NCBI RefSeq assembly: GCF_024189315.1
Contig: NZ_JAIZEO010000002.1
Location: forward strand, 1-64,000
Source: Halobacillus sp. A5
GTDB taxonomy: Bacteria > Bacillota > Bacilli > Bacillales > Halobacillaceae
Direction of reading: 5' to 3'
Length of the DNA: 64,000 bases
Shown here: piece by piece, positions 59,886 through 64,000 of the stretch
Layout of the letters: every line of letters begins with the position of its first letter
Numbering within the stretch: position 1 is the stretch's first letter
Notes under the pieces: generated by a model
The model's database searches: none
Seen by the model: only the letters and a program-made list of their open reading frames with translations
What the model was told of the DNA's origin: nothing
Position numbers and translations under genes: made by a program

Positions 59886-61775
59886 ATGACTTACAATGCA
59901 GGGCATTATGATGTAATTGTTATTGGTGCCGGTCATGCTGGAGTGGAAGCCGGGCTTGCCGCCGCAAAACGCGGTGCGAAAACGCTCATGCTGACACTGA
60001 ATTTAGATTTGGTTGCGTTTATGCCGTGTAATCCGTCCATCGGCGGTCCGGCAAAAGGTGTTGTTGTCCGTGAAATTGATGCACTGGGCGGCGCTATGGG
60101 TAAAGTAATAGATAAAACGCATATTCAAATGCGTCTGTTAAATACAAGAAAAGGGCCGGCTGTACGTGCGCTTCGTGCGCAGGCCGATAAGCCTTTATAT
60201 ATTAAAGAAATGAAGCGTGTACTGGAAAGCCAGGAGAACTTGACGCTTCGTCAAGGCATGGTAGAGAAGCTGCTCGTAGAAGATGATCAGATTAAAGGAG
60301 TCGTCACTGAAACGAAAGCAGCGTATTACGCGCCAACCGTTATTGTAACAACAGGTACGTTTATGCGCGGACGTGTAATTATCGGGGATTTGTCGTACGA
60401 AAGCGGACCAAACAATCAACGTACGTCTGTGTCTCTGTCCGAGCAGCTTGAAGAACTCGGCATTGAGATGGTCCGCTTTAAGACCGGAACGCCAATGCGT
60501 GTGAACAGCCGTACGATCGATTATTCCAAAACGGAAATTCAGCCGGGAGAACAGGAACCGCGCTTCTTTTCCTACGAAACGACAGAATTTATTACCGATC
60601 AGATCCCTTGCTGGCTGACGTATACGAACGAAGACACACACAAAATTATTAATGATAACCTTGGACTATCCGCGATGTATTCCGGAATGATTAAAGGAAC
60701 AGGCCCGCGTTACTGTCCGTCTATTGAAGACAAAATTGTCCGCTTCAACGATAAGCCGAGACACCAGATTTTCCTTGAGCCTGAGGGACGTGACACAGAA
60801 GAGGTGTATGTCCAGGGTCTTTCTACTTCATTGCCTGAGTACATTCAGAAGGAAATGATGGAGACCGTACCAGGGCTTGAAAAAGCTGAAATCATGCGTG
60901 CCGGTTATGCCATTGAGTATGATTCTGTTGTGCCGACAAAGCTGTGGCCGACGCTTGAAACGAAAAAGATCAGCGGTCTGTTTACAGCTGGCCAAATTAA
61001 CGGGACGTCAGGCTATGAAGAAGCAGCAGGTCAGGGTCTGATGGCTGGTATCAACGCTGCAGCCAAAGCACTCGACCTTGAAACATTAATTCTGGATCGT
61101 TCGCAAGGGTATATCGGGGTTATGATTGACGACCTTGTCACTAAAGGAACTGACGAGCCTTATCGTCTGCTGACATCCCGTGCTGAATTCCGTTTAATGC
61201 TCCGTCATGATAATGCGGATCTCCGCCTTACTGAAATCGGGCACCGCATCGGGACGATCTCAGATGAGCGTTACGAACGTTTCCTCGAGAAGAAACGCGT
61301 AATTGAAGAAGAGAAGAACCGCCTGGAGCAAGTGATTTTAAAACCGACAGATGATGTACAGGCAGCGATTGAAGAGTCAGGCGGCAGTACGCTTAAAGAA
61401 GCAGCCCGCGCCACAGACCTGCTGCGCCGGCCTGAAATGAAATACGACGTAATAGCTAAACTAACGCCAAGCGACATTCCATTGAGTGATGAGGCAGCCG
61501 AGCAAGTAGAGATCCAAATAAAGTATACCGGCTATATTAAAAAAGCTCTGGAACAAATCGAGCGCATGCGCAAAATGGAAACTAAAACAATTCCTGAAGA
61601 TCTTGATTACGATGAAGTACACGGGCTGGCAACAGAAGCCCGCGACCGCTTAAAAGAAGTACGTCCTCTTTCTGTAGGGCAGGCTTCCCGTGTGTCCGGT
61701 GTTAATCCAGCAGACGTTTCCATCCTTCTCGTTTATATTGAGCAAGGAAATATTGCCCGCGTTTCCGGCGAATAA
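59886..61775 (+). CDS. mnmG: tRNA modification enzyme MnmG (GidA)
   Basis: The 629-aa flavoprotein has the FAD motif [17 protein letters not shown], the conserved [17 protein letters not shown] and the C-terminal helical domain. It partners with MnmE. AAAGGAGAG precedes ATG. Confidence 0.97.
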   Translation: MTYNAGHYDVIVIGAGHAGVEAGLAAAKRGAKTLMLTLNLDLVAFMPCNPSIGGPAKGVVVREIDALGGAMGKVIDKTHIQMRLLNTRKGPAVRALRAQADKPLYIKEMKRVLESQENLTLRQGMVEKLLVEDDQIKGVVTETKAAYYAPTVIVTTGTFMRGRVIIGDLSYESGPNNQRTSVSLSEQLEELGIEMVRFKTGTPMRVNSRTIDYSKTEIQPGEQEPRFFSYETTEFITDQIPCWLTYTNEDTHKIINDNLGLSAMYSGMIKGTGPRYCPSIEDKIVRFNDKPRHQIFLEPEGRDTEEVYVQGLSTSLPEYIQKEMMETVPGLEKAEIMRAGYAIEYDSVVPTKLWPTLETKKISGLFTAGQINGTSGYEEAAGQGLMAGINAAAKALDLETLILDRSQGYIGVMIDDLVTKGTDEPYRLLTSRAEFRLMLRHDNADLRLTEIGHRIGTISDERYERFLEKKRVIEEEKNRLEQVILKPTDDVQAAIEESGGSTLKEAARATDLLRRPEMKYDVIAKLTPSDIPLSDEAAEQVEIQIKYTGYIKKALEQIERMRKMETKTIPEDLDYDEVHGLATEARDRLKEVRPLSVGQASRVSGVNPADVSILLVYIEQGNIARVSGE

Positions 61776-61790
61776 GGGAAGGATGACGGT

Positions 61791-62507
61791 ATGGATAAAC
61801 AGACCTTTCTCACCGCTTTAAAAGAAAAAGGTATTGAGCTGGATGACCAGCAGGAGAAGCAGTTTGAGCAGTACTTTGAGATTCTGGTCGAATGGAATGA
61901 GAAGATGAATCTCACGGCGATTACTGATCTCGAAGGCGTCTATTTAAAGCATTTTTATGATTCATTGACAGCGGCTTTCTACTACGATTTCAGCAAGCCG
62001 CTCCGCATTTGTGATGTAGGAGCGGGTGCGGGCTTTCCAAGTATTCCTTTAAAAATCGCTTTCCCTCATTTGAAAGTGACTATTGTCGATTCATTGAAGA
62101 AGCGGATCACCTTTTTGAACCACTTAGCCCATGAATTAGGGTTGAAGGATGTCGCTTTTTATCACGATCGCGCGGAGAATTTCGGTAAAAATCCAAAGTT
62201 CCGTGAAGGTTACAATCTAGTAATGGGACGAGCTGTAGCCCGCATGCCGGTCTTAAGCGAGCTTTGCCTGCCGCTGACAGAAAAAGGCGGCGTGTTTATG
62301 GCAATGAAGGGACCTAACCTTCAAGAGGAAATGCAAGTGGCCAAGGCCGCCATCGAAATTGTCGGCGGTGAAGTGCTCGATGTTCATACATTTGAACTGC
62401 CGGAGGAAGGCAGCGAGCGTAATATTGCATTAATTGAAAAACGACGCAAAACACCAAAGAAATACCCGCGTAAAGCAGGGACTCCAAATAAAGCACCCAT
62501 TGAATAA
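61791..62507 (+). CDS. rsmG: 16S rRNA (guanine-527-N7) methyltransferase
   Basis: The 238-aa enzyme has the SAM-binding motif [19 protein letters not shown], then [15 protein letters not shown] and the active-site region [10 protein letters not shown]. It follows mnmG by 15 bp, completing the mnmE-mnmG-rsmG set. Confidence 0.96.
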   Translation: MDKQTFLTALKEKGIELDDQQEKQFEQYFEILVEWNEKMNLTAITDLEGVYLKHFYDSLTAAFYYDFSKPLRICDVGAGAGFPSIPLKIAFPHLKVTIVDSLKKRITFLNHLAHELGLKDVAFYHDRAENFGKNPKFREGYNLVMGRAVARMPVLSELCLPLTEKGGVFMAMKGPNLQEEMQVAKAAIEIVGGEVLDVHTFELPEEGSERNIALIEKRRKTPKKYPRKAGTPNKAPIE

Positions 62508-62511
62508 AGGA

Positions 62512-62549
62512 AAAACCCCCATCTTTGATCAAATAAAGGTGGGGGTTTT
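62512..62549. terminator. bidirectional terminator after rsmG
   Basis: AAAACCCCCATCTTT and AAAGGTGGGGGTTTT form a long stem flanked by A and T runs. It serves rsmG and the convergent hydrolase gene. Confidence 0.85.
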
Positions 62550-62554
62550 ACTAT

Positions 62555-63355
62555 TTAGAGAAGCCTTAACAATTCTTCATTAAATTTATCTCGTTCGTCG
62601 TATACGAGACCGTGTCCGCTTTCCTCAAACGAGATTAAATGACTGTCGGAAATACGTTTTTTCAGTTCAAGAGCAAACTGATAGTCACAGATTTCATCCT
62701 TTTTCCCATGCATAATTGTGGTAGAAACCTTTATTTGATCAAGCTCTCCTCTTAAGTCTTCATCCCTTAGCGATTCAGCACAGGCAATGGTACCGTGGGC
62801 AGAGGCTTGTAAACCTAACCCGAGAAACCAATCCTGCAGCGCCTGGGAAATAGTAGACTCGTAAAAGTTGCTTCCGAAATCGGTTAATGCAGCGGGGCGA
62901 TCCTGCTTAACAGCATTAATTAGACCGGTCACTTCTTCTTTCGGCATGCCAAATTCATATCCTTCCTGCATTGTAAAGCTTGGAGCTGCAGCCCCGATTA
63001 AAATCAGCTTGGCTAATTGCTCATTTGCGTATTTCGTGGCGTACCTAATCGAAATCGGTCCTCCCATAGAGAACCCGGCTAAATAAAAGTTTTCCAGCTG
63101 TAAATATTCAACGATGACTTTAACATCATGTGCCAGCGTATCGTAATCATACCCAAACGCCGGCTTATCCGACTGCCCGAAGCCTCTTAAGTCAATTCCG
63201 ATAAAGCGGTAGCTTTTTTTCGGAAGTTCGTTCATTTGATACTCAAACATTTGGTGATTGACCGGCCAGCCGTGAATAAAAACGATCGGCTGACCTTCAC
63301 CGATATCCTGAACGAATAATTCAACGTGATGATCTACTTCTATATAGAGGGGCAT
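62555..63355 (-). CDS. alpha/beta hydrolase
   Basis: The 266-aa protein has HGWPVNHQMF (oxyanion region), the nucleophile elbow GFSMGGP (Ser97), an acid in GKKDEICD and the catalytic His in EESGHGLVYDE. It resembles non-haem chloroperoxidase-like esterases; substrate unknown. In B. subtilis noc follows rsmG, so this gene marks a change in gene order. Confidence 0.85.
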   Translation of the reverse strand: MPLYIEVDHHVELFVQDIGEGQPIVFIHGWPVNHQMFEYQMNELPKKSYRFIGIDLRGFGQSDKPAFGYDYDTLAHDVKVIVEYLQLENFYLAGFSMGGPISIRYATKYANEQLAKLILIGAAAPSFTMQEGYEFGMPKEEVTGLINAVKQDRPAALTDFGSNFYESTISQALQDWFLGLGLQASAHGTIACAESLRDEDLRGELDQIKVSTTIMHGKKDEICDYQFALELKKRISDSHLISFEESGHGLVYDERDKFNEELLRLL

Positions 63356-63813
63356 TTAATCTTCTCCTTTTATAATTTCTTCCATTTCTCCTTCCCTGAT
63401 TTGCTCATTTTAAACTTTTGTCTTTGTGATATGAAAGTGTTGTTATTTAAGTGCTTAAACAATTCCTGTTTAGCCTTTGATAGTTGAATAGTATATAGAC
63501 TAGTATTCCATATTTAGAAGAGGCAGGGGGCAAGCCTGCTCCTACTTAAAACCTCTACGGTCCTGCAGGAGTTTCGACGTTTCCTTCTCCACTTCATAAT
63601 TTATTTCAAAAGCAGGATTCCGTTTATTTCGGGAATCAACCATGATAAAGCGAGTCGTTCCCGACACTTCTCTCTCCGCAAAACCATCTCGGAATCGAGC
63701 CTCCCTGTAGCTCCCCGATTGAATGTACTTAGTTTTGAATTCAATATATCGACAGCTCTCCTCTACATCACTAAACTATAGAGTAAAGCTTAATAGAGAA
63801 GGAGGAAAACAAA
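63356..63813. other. gap with a 77-codon minus-strand open frame lacking a start
   Basis: The minus-strand frame 63775-63542 is open for 77 codons. It reads IEFKTKYIQSGSYREARFRD and then REVSGTTRFIMVDSRNKRN, ending RRGFK, but has no canonical start codon. It may be a gene remnant. The rest holds promoters of the flanking genes. Confidence 0.35.
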
Positions 63814-64000
63814 TTGGAGATTGTTGTAGTTGCCGATACCCATCTGCCTAAAGGGAACAGAGAGATCCCCGGGAAGCTGAAAAAAGAAATGAAAAAGGCG
63901 GACTTAGTCATCCATGCTGGAGACTGGCAGACCATTGACGTATATGAACAATTCCGGGAATTTGGAGAGCTTGCAGGTGTTTATGGAAATATAGATCATG
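63814..64000 (+). CDS. YfcE/MJ0936-type metallophosphoesterase (truncated by window end)
   Basis: TTG at 63814 follows GAAGGAGGA. The first 62 residues include VVVADTHLPKG (the metal-binding DTH), then IHAGDWQT and GVYGNIDH. These are the GD and GNxD/H motifs of calcineurin-like phosphodiesterases. The gene runs off the right edge. Confidence 0.85.
   Translation, partial: MEIVVVADTHLPKGNREIPGKLKKEMKKADLVIHAGDWQTIDVYEQFREFGELAGVYGNIDH

Overview
The window is the replication-origin region of a low-GC Gram-positive chromosome, most like the moderately halophilic Bacillaceae (Halobacillus and relatives). Gene order follows Bacillus subtilis on both sides of oriC: bofA-yaaL-recR-yaaK-dnaX-scr-tadA-yaaH, dgk-dck, tRNA-Ser-serS-pdxT-pdxS-dacA-guaB-yaaC, gyrA-gyrB-remB-recF-yaaA-dnaN-dnaA, then rpmH-rnpA-yidC-jag-mnmE-mnmG-rsmG on the other strand. 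The genus is inferred from gene content and the acidic proteins; it was not tested by phylogeny.

Left part (1-20.6 kb). The promoters and leader of an rRNA operon run off the left edge on the minus strand. Next comes the conserved recR-dnaX-SRP RNA-tadA block. A lineage-specific stretch follows: a DUF3891 protein, a DJ-1/PfpI protein, an orphan siderophore-type N-hydroxylase, a perfect parS site (9338-9353), acsA, queF, an aldehyde dehydrogenase, small membrane and sporulation proteins, modABC, an amidase/Xre/holin-like group with an operator array, and a frameshifted potassium channel gene.

Mobile island (20,612-34,958). A roughly 14.3 kb integrative element sits in the 3' end of tRNA-Arg(CCU). 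It is bounded by 47-bp direct repeats, and a tyrosine recombinase lies beside the intact tRNA. It carries a second, catalytic-domain-only recombinase, a replication-type winged-helix protein, Xre and phBC6A51-type DNA-binding proteins, an HNH endonuclease and several small phage-like genes, but no capsid or conjugation genes. It therefore looks like a phage satellite or small integrative element. Two likely cargo loci are present: a membrane protein plus unknown 405-aa protein at one end, and a PD-(D/E)XK-like nuclease plus membrane protein at the other. The most striking item is a gene-free stretch of about 560 nt (33,121-33,690). On the plus strand it folds into many perfect helices, including a long-range pairing and a possible kissing interaction, and ends in an intrinsic terminator. 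It is a candidate large ornate non-coding RNA of the ROOL/GOLLD type.

Right part (35-64 kb). Deoxynucleoside kinases, tRNA-Ser, serS under a T-box, pyridoxal phosphate synthase (pdxST), dacA and guaB lead to an IS1182-like remnant with repeated modules. That remnant lies near where B. subtilis has rrnO. A degenerate HD-GYP protein precedes the gyrase/replication cluster. oriC has DnaA boxes on both sides of dnaA, with an AT-rich unwinding region and trio-like repeats next to dnaN. A further DnaA-box cluster lies upstream of mnmE. After rsmG the usual noc-parA-parB genes are not adjacent: an alpha/beta hydrolase and a truncated phosphoesterase are there instead.
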